NCBI GenBank assembly: GCA_016647705.1
Contig: CM028338.1
Coordinates: forward strand, 21,969,577-22,033,576
Origin: Eucommia ulmoides
Taxonomy: Eukaryota; Streptophyta; Magnoliopsida; Garryales; Eucommiaceae
Direction: 5' to 3'
DNA length: 64,000 nucleotides
The notes under the pieces were generated by a model, which had not been told where the DNA came from, made no database searches, and saw nothing but the letters and a program-made list of their open reading frames with translations. This document shows, one piece after another, positions 28,487 to 40,298 of this stretch (position 1 is the stretch's first letter; each line of letters begins with the position of its first letter). The position numbers and the translations under genes are program-made.

Positions 28487-30805
28487 TGTTGATCTTAAGA
28501 TTTTGATGGACAATTAAATGTTGATATTTTTTATGGAACTAATGATTTTATTAAGTGTTTCAGTTTATTAGTTCTAGTGATGAAAATAATCATGAAGATA
28601 TTGTGACAATACTAAAGATGATGACAAAGATGATTGAAGATTAAGAGTTTGAAGAAATTGAAGAATCTAGAGAAAACAACTCAGGTTAAATTCTAATTCT
28701 TAATGTATCCCAGTTAGGATCACACAAGACACGAAATATTTTTCAAAGTTATGTGTTTTTTTTATTTGTTTTAGGATCGTAATTAGTTAAATTATTTGCT
28801 CCTCTATGTAATTGAAAAAGAAATAAAGATAATTGACTAAAATTGAATTTAAGATTTAGTGGAACTAACTGAGAAAAGAAATAGGTTAGAGGGGTGAAAA
28901 CGTTGAAGAAATTGAACGAAAATGAATTAAGGAGAGGTGTTCCAGAAGTGGTCGGTCGACAGGTAAGTCGAACTGTTGTTATAAGGTGAACTCTTTGGAT
29001 CATTCGATCGACAGGTAAGTCGACCTGTGCTTAGAGTATGAACTCTTTGAATTGTTCGGTCAACAGGTAGGTCGACCTATGGCTAGAAGAGGAACTCTCT
29101 GGATCTCTAAGTCGACAGATAGGTCGACTTGTGAAACATCCTGAATCGTCCAGTCGACAGATGAAGTATGGGCGGTCGATTGATGGGCAAAAGATTTTTG
29201 GCTTGGCTACATCCTGAATTGGGCGATCGATTGATGGACCTTAGTCGGTCGACAGATGGAGCTATTTAAGAATTGATGGAATTTCAGATTTTATTCAAAA
29301 AGTAGCCGTTACTAGCCATTTTATGGTTAAGATATATGAGATATCTTTGGGATCTGATATGTTTTGAGCTATTTAATTAATATTTAATTATCCCTATAGA
29401 TATGGCTCAAGTAGTTTTGATATTTTTCAATTTGGTATATAAAATTGCTTCAATCTTATCTAATTGAGTTTGAGTAAAAGTTTGAGGGACTTAATTGAAA
29501 ATTTAAGGGATATTTTAAGTGAATTATACCAGAAATGAATCATTATGATATAGAGGGTCTATTGGTGTATTTAAATATCATGATTTATGAGAACTAGTCA
29601 TTGGAGAGCTTGTTTTATTCCCTTATTAATAGACCTGCGTTTTTTGCTTCAAAATATAATTAGAAATCAAGAAAATCAAATCATTCTGAGTTATTCAGCT
29701 CTCGTGCTTTCTAAAAGTAATCATATTGAGTGTATTGTAAGATCTTTTCCAAAAGTTGTTATGGAGAAACTTTTGCTGTGGATTATTGCTATTACCGATC
29801 TAAAGTTTCATTGTTATTCTAATCATTATTGTTTCGGTGGAATCCCAGTGAGATCTTTCCAAATTACTAACTATTAATTGTTGCTTGATTCTATTATTTG
29901 GAATTTGGAATTTGATCTTAGAAATCGTTTTTTGGATTTTTATTTAAAATTATTTTTGAAACAATTTATTGCGAAAATCTAATTACGTGTTTAACAGCTT
30001 GCTACCCATCTTTATTTATCAGATTTTAAAATTCTTACTTTTCTATCACTAGTATCGAAACATTAATTGAATTTGAATTTATTTGGAATGGTAGAAGCTC
30101 CAAGTGGAAAAATCACTTATCAATTGTTTGTAATTGGTGAGTTGAGTATCAAATTATATACTATTGGGAGTGTCTAATCAAGGGAAACTGGTTTCAATCT
30201 TTTTTGGTACAGAGATTGAGGTTTTGATATTTTTCTAGAGTATAAAAAGATTAGGTGTTAATTTTTCCTTGATTGAATTTGTGAGTAAATTGTAACTGTT
30301 CAATCCTTACCGAGTAAAAGGATATTTGAAGTATATTTGTGTAAGGTTTAATTCTTGAGCCTAAGGTATAAAAAAAATTAGGTTGTGATTCTCCCTATAA
30401 TAGAATTAGGTTAATCTTCCGCCTAGTAAAAAGATAGAGGCTATTCCTTAGTCTGTGAAAAAGAATTGTAAAGGTTAATTCTAAGCCTGTGAAAATAATC
30501 GTTGTAAGGGTTTGGTTCCTACCTTTAAAAGGATCTTGAGTTTAGTGGGTGCGACTCTCCACGGAGCTCGGTGGACTGGATTAGCCAAGAGTAATTTGGT
30601 GAACCAGTATAATTTTTTGTGTGTTGCATTATTTATATTTTGTTGTTTGGGTGTGCACCTAGATGATAACATATAATCCGCTGCTAAGAAAGATAATAAT
30701 TAATTTTAGGATAAAATTAGTTGTTTGATTTTTGAAGTGTTATATTCTGATATTTTTTAGTATTACCTAATTCAACCTCCTCTTGGGTAGCTCACTGGGC
30801 CAACA
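28487..30805 (+). repeat. 5' LTR of the Sirevirus-like element
   Basis: 2319 bp, TG...CA, closely similar along its length to 37809-40119. It contains the palindromic minisatellite at about 28950-29270. Near its end is the block 'cctcttgggtagctcactgggccaaca', the R/U5 end common to several LTRs in this window. Confidence 0.95.
28950..29270. repeat. Palindromic GTCGAC minisatellite in the 5' LTR
   Basis: About six diverged units contain GTCGACAGGTAAGTCGACCTGT or variants, spaced by 50-70 bp of 'gaactctttggat'-type filler. The core can form a stem ACAGGT...ACCTGT. Equivalent arrays lie in the 3' LTR and in the antisense solo LTR. Confidence 0.85.
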
Positions 30806-30807
30806 AT

Positions 30808-30818
30808 TGGTATCAGAG
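30808..30818 (+). promoter_or_regulatory. Primer binding site (initiator-Met tRNA)
   Basis: TGGTATCAGAG two bases after the 5' LTR end; the complement of the 3' end of plant initiator-Met tRNA. Confidence 0.95.
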
Positions 30819-30855
30819 TTAGTTTAGCTCGACACACTTAGCTAACAAAGATCAC

Positions 30856-32392
30856 ATGGCGCATATAATTGGCAAATTAGCTGAGGGACAGTCTATGCAC
30901 CGACCACCGTTGTTTGCAGGTGAAAATTATTCGTTCTGGAAATACAGAATTATAGCATTTTTTCAAGCTACAAATTACGATGTGTGGCTAACAATCGAGG
31001 ACAGTCCGTTTGTTCCAATGAAAAAAGGTGTCGAGAAGATAAAAGAGTAGCTGACTGCTTCTGATAAGTAGAAACTTTCTATGAACTCTCAAGCTATTAA
31101 TATTTCATTTTGTTCTTTGGATGCTAATGAATACTCGAGAGTTTCAGGTTGTAAATCAGCAAAGGAGATGTGGGACAAGCTACAAATTACTCATGAAGGG
31201 ATAAGTCAAGTAAAGCAATTGAAAATCAACACTCTTATAAGGAAATTTGAATTGTTCAGAATAGAAGAAACTCAATCGATTCAAGAGATGTATACTCGTT
31301 TCAACAACATTTGCAATAACTTAAGTCAACTTGGAAAGTCATACTCGATGGAGGATAGAGTTCGAAAGATCCTAAGATCTTTGACAAAAGTATGGGAGTC
31401 AAAGGTGACGGCAATTGAGGAAGCTAAGAATCTTGGCAAATACGAAATTGATGATCTCATAGGCAGCTTGATAACTCATGAAATGGAGATTAAAGGATAT
31501 GAGGATGACACTGAAAATAGCAAGAGGAAATCCTTAGCTCTAAAAGCTCAAAAAATTGAAGAAGAGGATGACAGTGATGATGAAAGTCTTGACAGTGAGC
31601 AAGAGAAAGATGTGGCACTTCTCACAAAGAATTTTAGAAGAATGACTCGGCACACATTCGACGAGAGAAGAAACTTCAACATGAACAATGTGGAATGCTA
31701 CAACTGTCACAAGACTAGTCACTGTCAAACTGATTGTCCCGAACCGAAGAAGGATAAAGAAAATGAGAAGAAGAAGAAGAAAGAGAAGAAAAAAGGAAAG
31801 AAGAGCAAGAAGAAGTCTATGAAGGCTACTTGGGATGATACTGAATCAAGTAGCTTCGAAAAATTAGAAAGTGAAGAAATGTTCATGTTTGCATCAATGG
31901 CCACTAGTGGTGAGGTAACAAAATATTCATATTCTTTTCCTTTAGATTTTGATGAATTATTTGATGTTTATTAAGAACTTTTACATGATTATAAAAACCA
32001 GTGTTCTAAAATAAGTTCTCTTCAAAGTACAATTGATATATTAAACAAACAAGTAATGAACTACGAATCTAAAAACAATGAATTTAAATCCAAGATGTCA
32101 GATTTACATTCAATTGTTCTCAAATTCACCAGCGGTGAGAATAACTTGAAAATGCTTTTGGGAAGTGCACATGGAATTTTTGATAAAACCGGTATTGGAT
32201 TTCAGAAAAATCGAAAACAAAAACGTTTTAAAAAATTCTTTCCTGAAACTAAAGATTTTGTTAGATGTTTTAAATGTAATGTTGTGGGGGCATACTATTC
32301 GTAAATGTTTTACTAAAATATCTAAATGTAGACAAGTTTGGGTTAAAAAAAGAACTAAAATTGTCTCGACTAACAAGATTGGACCCACGTAA
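30856..32392 (+). pseudogene. Sirevirus-like gag pseudogene
   Basis: The frame starts MAHIIGKLAEGQSMHRPPLFAGENYSFWK. Two TAG stops (around 31048 and 31069) precede the main open part 31081-31974. That part has the UBN2-like body (KEMWDKLQITHEG, FELFRIEETQSIQEMYTRF), an acidic stretch, and the zinc knuckle CYNCHKTSHCQTDC (CX2CX4HX4C) near 31696-31737. A Lys-rich tract follows. After a stop come the coiled-coil and FDKTGIGF motifs. A second knuckle (CFKCNVVG...) is broken by a frameshift near 32290. Gag would assemble the particle and bind RNA. Confidence 0.9.
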
Positions 32393-32415
32393 AGTGGGTA
32401 TCACTTAAGAACTTT

Positions 32416-32612
32416 TTGAGGTGCTCCTTGCAGGTTATTCTAAAAGTATCAATAAGAAATGACAAATGGTTCCTAGATAGCGGTTGTTCTCGACACATGA
32501 CGGGAGATAAATCAAAATTCACATATTTGACACCTAAGGATGAAGGTCATGTGACTTTTGTAGACAACACAAAGGGTAAAATTATCGGTATAGGTAATAT
32601 TGGTAATGGTAC
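32416..32612 (+). pseudogene. Sirevirus-like protease remnant
   Basis: The frame carries KWFLDSGCSRHMTGDKSKFTY. Its DSG triad and H-M-T-G are the copia aspartic-protease active site. GHVTFVDNTKGKIIGIGNIGNG follows. It is cut by the antisense solo LTR at 32613 and resumes at 34786 with FIIKDVLLVDGLKHNLLSISQLC. Confidence 0.9.
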
Positions 32613-34780
32613 TGTTGGCCTAGTGAAATATCCAAGAGGGTGTGTATGTGTGTGTGTGAATTGGGTAATTAAAAAAATATCAGAGAAAATAACTCAAATA
32701 ATTAATTTTAATTCTAAATTAATTATTATCTTTATATTACAGCAGAAATATAAAATCAATTAGGTGCATACCAAACAAAAAAATACAAATAAAGTAAAGA
32801 TTGCAGCACACCAGAAATTTATACTAGTTTACTAAGTTACTCTTGTCTAATCTAGTCCTCCGAGCCCCACGGAGAGTAGCACCCACTAAACGCAAGATTC
32901 CTTTAAAGGTAAGAACCAAACCGTCACAAAGATTCTTTTATAAGCTCAGAATCAACCTTTACAAAATTTTCTTTTCACAGGCTAAGGAATAACCTCTACT
33001 TTTTACAGGCTCAAGAATAACCTAATTCTTTTAAAACAAATGCTAAAGAATCAATGCCTCACAAAATACTCCAAATATCCTTTTACTCAGTAAGGATTGA
33101 ATCGTTATAAAATCCACACAAAATAATTTAATTCAAGAAGAATTACTACCTCAATCTCTTTACAGGAAGAGATTGAAACCAACTACCATTTGATTAAATA
33201 CACCTAACAATATTTAATCCGCCACTCAACTTACCAATTAAAAAATTAATAAGTAATTTTTCTCACTCGGAGCTTCTACCACCACAGATAAATTAAAACT
33301 CAATTAATATCCCAAAACTAGTGATAGAAAAGTGAGAAACTCAAAATTTGATTTTAAACAAAAATGGGTAGCACGTAATTGAGCACGTAATCAAATTAAT
33401 TCAAGAAATTGTTTAAAAAATATTTTTCAATAAAAAAATCAGAAAACAATTTCTAAAGATCAAATTTCAAAAATTAATCAAGCAATACTATATAGAAAGT
33501 AATTTGGAAAGATCTCACCCAGAATTCACCGAAAAAATAATTAGAGCGATGTTACTTCAGATTCGATAGCAGCAATGATTCTCAACAAATGATTCTCAAG
33601 AATGTCTCTTAGAAAAGCTTTCACAAAAACTCAATATGATTTCTCTTAGAAAAGATCAATATGATCTCTTGATTTATCTTAATCTCTCTTAATGATATAA
33701 AAAATATAGGTCTATATAAATGGGATTAAAATTAGCTCTCTAACGGCTAGTTCGCATTTGTCATGACACTTAATTGCTCTTTTAGACCCCTTATATCATT
33801 AAGACTTCATTCTGGTTCAATTCACTTAATTATAGTTTTTAAATTTCTCAATTAAGCCTCCCAAATATTTCTCAATCGCAATAAAATAGAATATAAATAA
33901 TTATATGTACTAAATTGAGAAATATTCAAACTTAATGAACTAAATCAATAGGGATAACATAATATGTATAACATATCTCAAATAATATTAAATCCCTATA
34001 ATCTCTCATAAATCCTAACCAAAAAAGGGCTAGTAACGGCTACTTTCAGATTAAAATCCAGAATTTCATAATATCCTGAAACAAACACATAAGTCGACTG
34101 ACCAAAATCATTAGCCGACCACTCGATTCAGGATATAGCCAAGCCTAAGATTTTGTGCCCATCGGTTGACCTATCTATCGACTTAAAGATTTAGAAAGTT
34201 CTATTTCTCTTTACAGGTCAACCGCCCTATCGACTTATAAATCCAGAGAGTTCATATTTAAGCACAGGTCAACCTACCTGTCGACCGAGAGATACAAAGA
34301 GTATTTCTTCTTTGTTCCGGTCGACTTACATGTCGACTTATGGATGCTGGATCACTTTTCTAAACTCACTTTTAATTCATTCTCATTGACGTTTTCGCCG
34401 CTCTAACCAATTTCTTTCCTTGATTAGCTTCACTAAATACTTAAATTCAATTTTAATTATTTATAAATATTTCTTTTTCAATTACACATAGGAGCAAATA
34501 ATTTAGCTAATTAGGATCCTATTAAAAATACATATATTTATAAAAATCATTTAAAAATATTTTTTGTGTCATGTGTGATCCTAATTGGGATATTAAGAGT
34601 TAAAATTTAACCTGAGTTGTTTCCCCTAGGTTCTTCAAATTCTTCAATCTCTTAATCTTTCATCATCTTTATAATCATATTTTCATCATTTGGAACTAAT
34701 AAATTGAAACACTTAATCAAACCATTAGTTCTACAAAAAACATCAACTTTTAATTGTTTATCAAAATCTTAGGATCAACA
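32613..34780 (-). mobile_element. Antisense solo LTR (Sirevirus-type) inside protease
   Basis: 2168 bp. On the plus strand it starts TGTTGGCCTAGTG and ends AGGATCAACA, which is the same LTR family as its host in reverse. Both sides show GGTAC (32608-32612 and 34781-34785), a perfect 5-bp target duplication. A (GT)n run at 32640-32660 lies in its U5 end. No internal region exists, so it arose by recombination between two LTRs. It carries the palindromic repeat at about 34090-34350. Confidence 0.95.
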
Positions 34781-34785
34781 GGTAC

Positions 34786-35740
34786 TTTTATTATTAAAGA
34801 TGTGTTACTAGTTGATGGACTCAAACATAATTTGCTTAGTATTAGTCAACTATGTAACAAGGGCTATAATGTGATACTTGATCATGATAAGTGCATTATT
34901 AAGAATGGTCATGATGGTAGTATCTTGTTAATTGTATCACGTTTTGAGAATGTTTATACCTGCTCATTTGATGATTTTACTTCTCAAAATTTATCCTGTT
35001 TGAATGTTTTATCTGAAAATAGTTGGTTATGGCATATGAGACTTGGGCATGCTAGTATGAAACTAATTTCTAAATTATCTAAGAAGAATCTTGTACGTGA
35101 CTTACCTAATTTACAATTTGTGAAAGATAAAGTATGTGATGCATGTCAATTAGGCAAGCAATCTAAATTATCATTTAACAAAATGATACACACGTCCACG
35201 TCCAGATGTCTTGAATTGTTACATCTTGATTCATTTGGACCAAATTCTGTTGCTAGTCTTGGTGGTAAGTTTTATGCATTCGTAATTGTTGATGATTATT
35301 CTAGACTTACCTGGGTATTTTTCTTTGCTAAGAAAAGTGAAGTTGCTTTTGTATTTGCTAAATTTTGTAAACGTGTTCAAAATGAGAAGCAATGTTCTAT
35401 TATTAATATTCATAGTGACAGAGGAAGAGAGTTTAAGAATGATGATGTTATCAGTTACTGTGATGAGCATAGTTATGCTTATAACTTCTCTGCACCAAGA
35501 TCAGCATAACAAAATGATGCAGTGGAAAAGAAGAATAGGACGTTTCAAGAAATAGCCAAAACAATTCTTAATGAAAATCGCTTACCAACCTACTTCTGGG
35601 CCGAAGCAATAAGTACAGCTTTCCATGTGGTGAATCAGGTATTGATTTGTAGAGGGTTTAACAAAACCCCATATGAAATCTGGAATGGTAAGACTCCTAA
35701 CATTTGTTTTTTTAAAAGTATTTGGGTGTAAATGCTTCAT
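34786..35740 (+). pseudogene. Sirevirus-like pre-integrase and integrase
   Basis: Open from 34786 to 35509. It contains LLVDGLKHNLLSISQLC, then the zinc region WLWHMRLGHASM and CDACQLGKQSKLSF. The catalytic core starts at HLDSFGPNSVASLGGKFYAFVIVDDYSRLTW. The second aspartate is in HSDRGREFKNDD. A TAA at 35507-35509 interrupts. The region after it (35522-35731: NRTFQEIAKTILNENRLPTYFWAEA) continues in another frame. Integrase would insert the cDNA. The expected DLxGP is read here as DSFGP. Confidence 0.9.
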
Positions 35741-36190
35741 TCTGAATGACAAGGATAATCCAGGTAAATTTGATGCTAAATCTGATTATGGGATTTTGTT
35801 TAAATATGCTACTAATAGTAAAATTAATAGATTTTATAATAAACGTACATTAGTAATAGAAGAATCTATATATATATATTTTATTTAAGGAAGCTGACCA
35901 ATTTTTGTCAAGAAATATTTTGTATGATGATGATGTAGATATTTCAAATAACCAAAATCAAGGTGAAAATACAGCTAAGGAGTCTCAAAAAGGGGAGGAG
36001 GCTAAGGAAGAGGATTCGACGTTACTACGAGTTATAAAGACAGTACCGGGACATTCGATAAAAGAAATAATCGGTAACTTCGAAAGAAGTGTAAGTACTC
36101 ATTCCTCTATTAGAAATATAATTAATCTTGCTTTCTTATCTCAAATTAAGCCTAAAAATGTAAATGAGGCGTTAACTGATGAATTTTGAA
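35741..36190 (+). pseudogene. Integrase C-terminus and linker to reverse transcriptase
   Basis: FGCKCFILNDKDNPGKFDAKSDYGI and YNKRTLVIEESIYI (35673-35888) form the end of integrase. An acidic linker follows (35905-36189), with the block LSQIKPKNVNEALTDEF that precedes reverse transcriptase in copia elements. A TA microsatellite insertion near 35865-35880 and frame changes break it. Confidence 0.85.
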
Positions 36191-37090
36191 TTTTCACAAT
36201 GCAAGATGAGTTAGTTCAATTTGAGTGGAACAAAGTATGGTGTCTTGTTATGAGACCATATTTTGATCTTGTTATTGGTACTAAATGAGTTTTTTGAAAT
36301 AAAAAAAGATGAGTCTGGTATGGGAATTAGAAACAAAGCAAGATTAGTAGCATAAAGCTATAATCAAGAGGAAGAAATTGATTATGATGAAACCTATGCT
36401 CCTGTGGCTAGATTAGAAGTTATTAGAATACTACTTGCTTTTGCATGCTCACGTAATTTTAACCTATATCAAATACATGTTAAGAGTGCATTTCTAAATG
36501 GTTTTCTAGCGAAAGAAATTTATGTGGAACAACCCCTGGGATTTGAAAGTGATAAATTTTTTGATCACGTATTTAAACTTCGTAAGGCTTTGTATGGGCT
36601 CAAACAAGCTCCTAAAGCTTGGTATGAGATATTTAGCCGATATTTGATCGAAAAAGGTTTTCGAAGGGGTATTTGTGATATAATACTATTTGTTAAGCAA
36701 ACTGACTCTTATATCCTATTACTACAAGTTTATGTTGATGAAATTTTTTTTGGATCTACTAATGAAGATATTTGCTAAGAGTTTGCAGGTCGAATTTGAA
36801 ATGAGCATGATGGGAAAGCTGAATTTTTTTCTTGGGTTGCAAATTAAGTAAACCAAAGAGGTGATATTCATAAACCAAGCTAAATACACTAAGGAGCTGT
36901 TAAAGAAATATGACTTGGATGGTGCTAAAGAATACAAAACTCCCATGGCAATGGCTACAAAGATTGACAAAGATGATACAAGCAAAAGTGTTAATAGAAA
37001 AATGTATCGAGGTATGATTGGTAGCCTAGTATACTTAACTGCTAATAGACCTGATATCATGTATAGTGTTTGTTTATGTGCTAGATTTTA
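36191..37090 (+). pseudogene. Sirevirus-like reverse transcriptase
   Basis: Frames give YAPVARLEVIRILLAFA, VKSAFLNGFLAKEIYVEQPLGF, LRKALYGLKQAPKAWYE, and the catalytic block as VYVDEIFFGSTN at about 36728-36763. The usual YVDD has become YVDE. Next come MSMMGKLNFFLGLQI, then YTKELLKKYDL, and finally GSLVYLTANRPDIMYSVCLCARF. The altered YVDD, several stops and at least two frameshifts make it inactive. Confidence 0.9.
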
Positions 37091-37515
37091 GTCTTGTCCT
37101 AAAGAATTACACTTGACTGTGGCTAAGCGAATTTTTTGATATTTAAAGGGGACGACTGACCTAGGATTATGGTATCCTCGGGGGAGTGATTTTAAATTAA
37201 TAAGTTACTCCAACGCTGATTTTGCCGGTTGCAAAGTTGAGTGAAAAAGTACAAGTGGGTCATGTCATTTGTTAGGATATGCCTTGGTTTATTTGTCTAA
37301 GTAAGAATCTTACACAACACTCATGAACTAAGCACATAGAGATTAGACATCATTTTATTCGTGATCACATTCAGAAAATGAACATTGCTATTGAATATAT
37401 TGATATCTCCGACCAGCTAGTTGATATTTTTACCAAACTATTGGCGGAAGATCAGTTTATGAAAATTATTCGCTATTTAAGTATGACTAGGCATAACGAT
37501 ATATGCCTAGAGTAG
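37091..37515 (+). pseudogene. Sirevirus-like RNase H remnant
   Basis: The translation in mixed frames shows YLKGTTDLGLWYPRG, a degraded 'SNADFAGCKVE.KSTSG' block, 'RHHFIRDHIQK', and 'DQLVDIFTKLLAEDQF'. These are RNase H and C-terminal blocks of copia pol. A deletion of the middle part (around 37260-37330) removes some catalytic positions. Confidence 0.8.
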
Positions 37516-37552
37516 TGTTTCTTTGTAATTCCCTTCCCCAATTTTTTTTGAG

Positions 37553-37808
37553 ATGACAAAGGGGGATAATTGGTTGATGTTTTAACTAATGTCTCAAGGG
37601 GGTGCTTGAATTATCTTGTTGAATATCTTAAGGGGAAGTTTATTATATATAGAAAATTGTTCTTTGTTGAAAATCTTATGATTATCTTCATTACATTGGT
37701 TTAACGAGTTAAAGAACCTATCCTCGGATTTAGGGAGAGTGTGGTTGCATTTTTTGTTTTGAAGAAAATATCAAAGTTAATTGTCATCATAAAGAAAAAG
37801 GGGGAGAT
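37553..37808 (+). promoter_or_regulatory. Cluster of polypurine tracts before the 3' LTR
   Basis: Purine tracts occur at 37555-37566 (gacaaagggggata), 37594-37601, 37629-37638, and the functional position 37791-37808 (aaagaaaaagggggagat) directly before the 3' LTR. Multiple polypurine tracts are a known trait of Sireviruses; the last one should prime plus-strand synthesis. Confidence 0.75.
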
Positions 37809-40119
37809 TGTTGATCCTAATATTTTGATGGACAATTAAATGTTGATGTTTTTGGTGGAATTAACAATTTTATTAAGTGTTTTAGTTTATTAGTTCCAGT
37901 AATAGAAATGATCATGAAGATATTGTGATAATACTAAAGATGATGACAACGATGATTGAAGATTAAGAGTTTGAAGAAATTGAAGAACCTAGGAAAAACA
38001 ACTCAGGTTAAATTCTAACTCTTAATGTATCCTAGTTAGGATCACACATGACACAGAATGTTTTTCAAAATTATGTGTGTTTTTTATAGGATCCTAATTA
38101 GTTAAATTATTTGATCCTATATCTAATTGAAAAAGAAATAAAGATAATTGATTAAAATTGAATTTAAGATTTAGTGGAGATAACCGAGAAAAGAAATCGG
38201 TTAAATGGGCGAAAACGTCGAAGAAATTGAATGAAAATGAATTAAGGAGAAGTGTTTTAGAAGTGGTCAGTTGACAGGTAAGTCAACCTGTTATTATAAG
38301 GTAAACTCTTTGGATCATTCGGTTGAATGGTAAGTCGACCTGTGCTTAGAGGATGAACTCTCTGAATTGTTCGGTTGACAGGTAGGTCAACTTATGGCCA
38401 AAAGAGGAACTCTCTGGATCTCTAAGTTGACAGACAGGTCGACTTGTGAAACATCCTGAATCGTCCAGTCGATAGATGAAGTATGGGTGGTCGACCGATG
38501 GGCGAAGAATTTTTGGCTTGGCTACATCCTGAATTGGGCGGTCGACTGATGGGCCTTAGTCGATCGATAGATGGAGCTATTTCAGGATTTATGGAATTTC
38601 GAATTTTATTCAAAAAGTAGTTGTTACTAGCTATTTTATGGTTAAGATATGTGAGATATCTTAGGTATTTGATATGTTTTGAGCTATTTAATTAATATTT
38701 AACTATCCCTATAGATATGGTTCAAGTAGTTTTGATATATCTCAATTTGGTACATAAAATTGTTTCAATCTTATCTAATTGAGTTTGAGTAAAAGTTTGA
38801 GGGAGTTAATTGAATATTTTAAGAGATATTTTAAGTGAATTATACCAGGAATGAATCATTATGATATAGAGGGTCTATTGGTGTAATTAAATGTCATGAT
38901 TTATGGGAATTAGCCGCAAGAGGACTTGTTTTATTCATTTATTAATAGACCTGCGTTTTTTCTTCAAAATCTAATAAAAAATCAAGAAAATCAAATCATT
39001 ATGAGTTATTCAGCTCTCGTGCTTTCTAAGAGTAATTATATTGAGTGCATTGTGAGATCTTTTCTAAGAGTTGTTCTTGAGAAAGTTTTGCTGTGGATTA
39101 TTACTACTACCGATCTAAAGTTTCATTGCTATTCTAATCATGATTTTTCGGTGGAATCCTGGTGAGATCTTTCCAAATTACTTACTATTAGTTGTTACTC
39201 GATTATTTTATTTATTATTTGGAATTTGATATTTGAAATCGGTTTTCGAATTTTTGTTGAAAATTATTTTTGAAACAATTTCTTGAGAAAATCTGATTAC
39301 ATGCTTAACTGCTTGCTACCTATCTTTATTTATCAAATTTTGAAATTCTCACTTTTCTATCACTAGTATCGGGACATTAATTGAGTTTAAATTTATCTTG
39401 AGTGGTGGAAGCTCCGAATGGAAAAATCATTTATCAATTATTTGTAATTGTTGAGTTGAGTATCGGATTAGATACTACTGGGAGTGTTTAATCAAGGGTA
39501 GTTGGTTTCAATATCTTCCGGTAAAGAGATTGAGGTTTTGATCTTTGCCTAGAGTATAAAAAGATTAGGTGTTAATTCTTCATTGATTGAATTTGTGAGT
39601 AAATTGTAATGGTTTAATCCTTATCGAGTAAAAGGATATTTGGAGTGTATTTGTGTGAGGTTTAATTATTGAGTCTAAGATATAAAAAGAATTAGGTCGT
39701 GATTCTCCCTGTAATAGAATTAGGTTAATCTTTTGCCTGGTAAAAAGATAGAGGTTATTCTTTAGCCTGTGAAAATGAATTCTAAAGGTTGATTATGAGC
39801 TTATGAAAATAATCGTTGTAAGGGTTTGGTTCCTACCTTTAAAAGGATCTTAAGTTTAGTGGGTGCAATTCTCTGCGGAACTCGGGGGACTGGATTAGCC
39901 AAGAGTAACTTGGTGAACCAGTATAAATTTTTGTGTACTGCATTATTTATATTTTGTTGTTTGGGTGTGGACCTAGTTGATAAGATATAATTCGCTGCTA
40001 TAAAAGATAATAATTAAGTTTAGGATAAAATTATTTGTTTAATTTTTGAAGTGTTATATTCTTATAATTTTTAATACTACCCAATTCACCCCTCTCTTGG
40101 GTAGCTCACTGGGCCAACA
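37809..40119 (+). repeat. 3' LTR of the Sirevirus-like element
   Basis: 2311 bp, TG...CA. It matches 28487-30805 with scattered substitutions and small indels, and has the palindromic minisatellite at about 38265-38580. Confidence 0.95.
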
Positions 40120-40286
40120 TGAACAATATTGTATATGTTAATAGTCCCGTATGAATACTACTGTATATGTGAATAGTGACATATCAGTGTTGTATATGTG
40201 AAAAGTGATGTATACGTAAATAGTATAATCAAATTATACATCACACGTGTGAATAATATATGTGAACAGTAACCCGCAACCCATAG

Positions 40287-40298
40287 CTTCTATACCAC
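40287..40298 (-). promoter_or_regulatory. Decayed primer site of the Tork-like element
   Basis: Minus strand TGGTATAGAAGC, against an expected TGGTATCAGAGC. It lies just inside the 5' LTR end at 40299. Confidence 0.7.

Larger units (their letters stand above)
28487..40119 (+). mobile_element. Sirevirus-like (SIRE/Maximus) copia retrotransposon
   Basis: Target duplication TGAAC flanks both ends (28482-28486 and 40120-40124). LTRs are 2319 and 2311 bp. The primer site TGGTATCAGAG lies at 30808-30818. Sirevirus traits are the long gag with a second coiled-coil region ending in LKMLLGSAHGIFDKTGIGF, long LTRs, palindromic repeats in the LTR, and several polypurine tracts before the 3' LTR. Gag, protease, integrase, reverse transcriptase and RNase H follow in order. 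No env-like ORF is seen. Stops, frameshifts and an antisense solo LTR between protease and integrase inactivate it. Confidence 0.9.
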
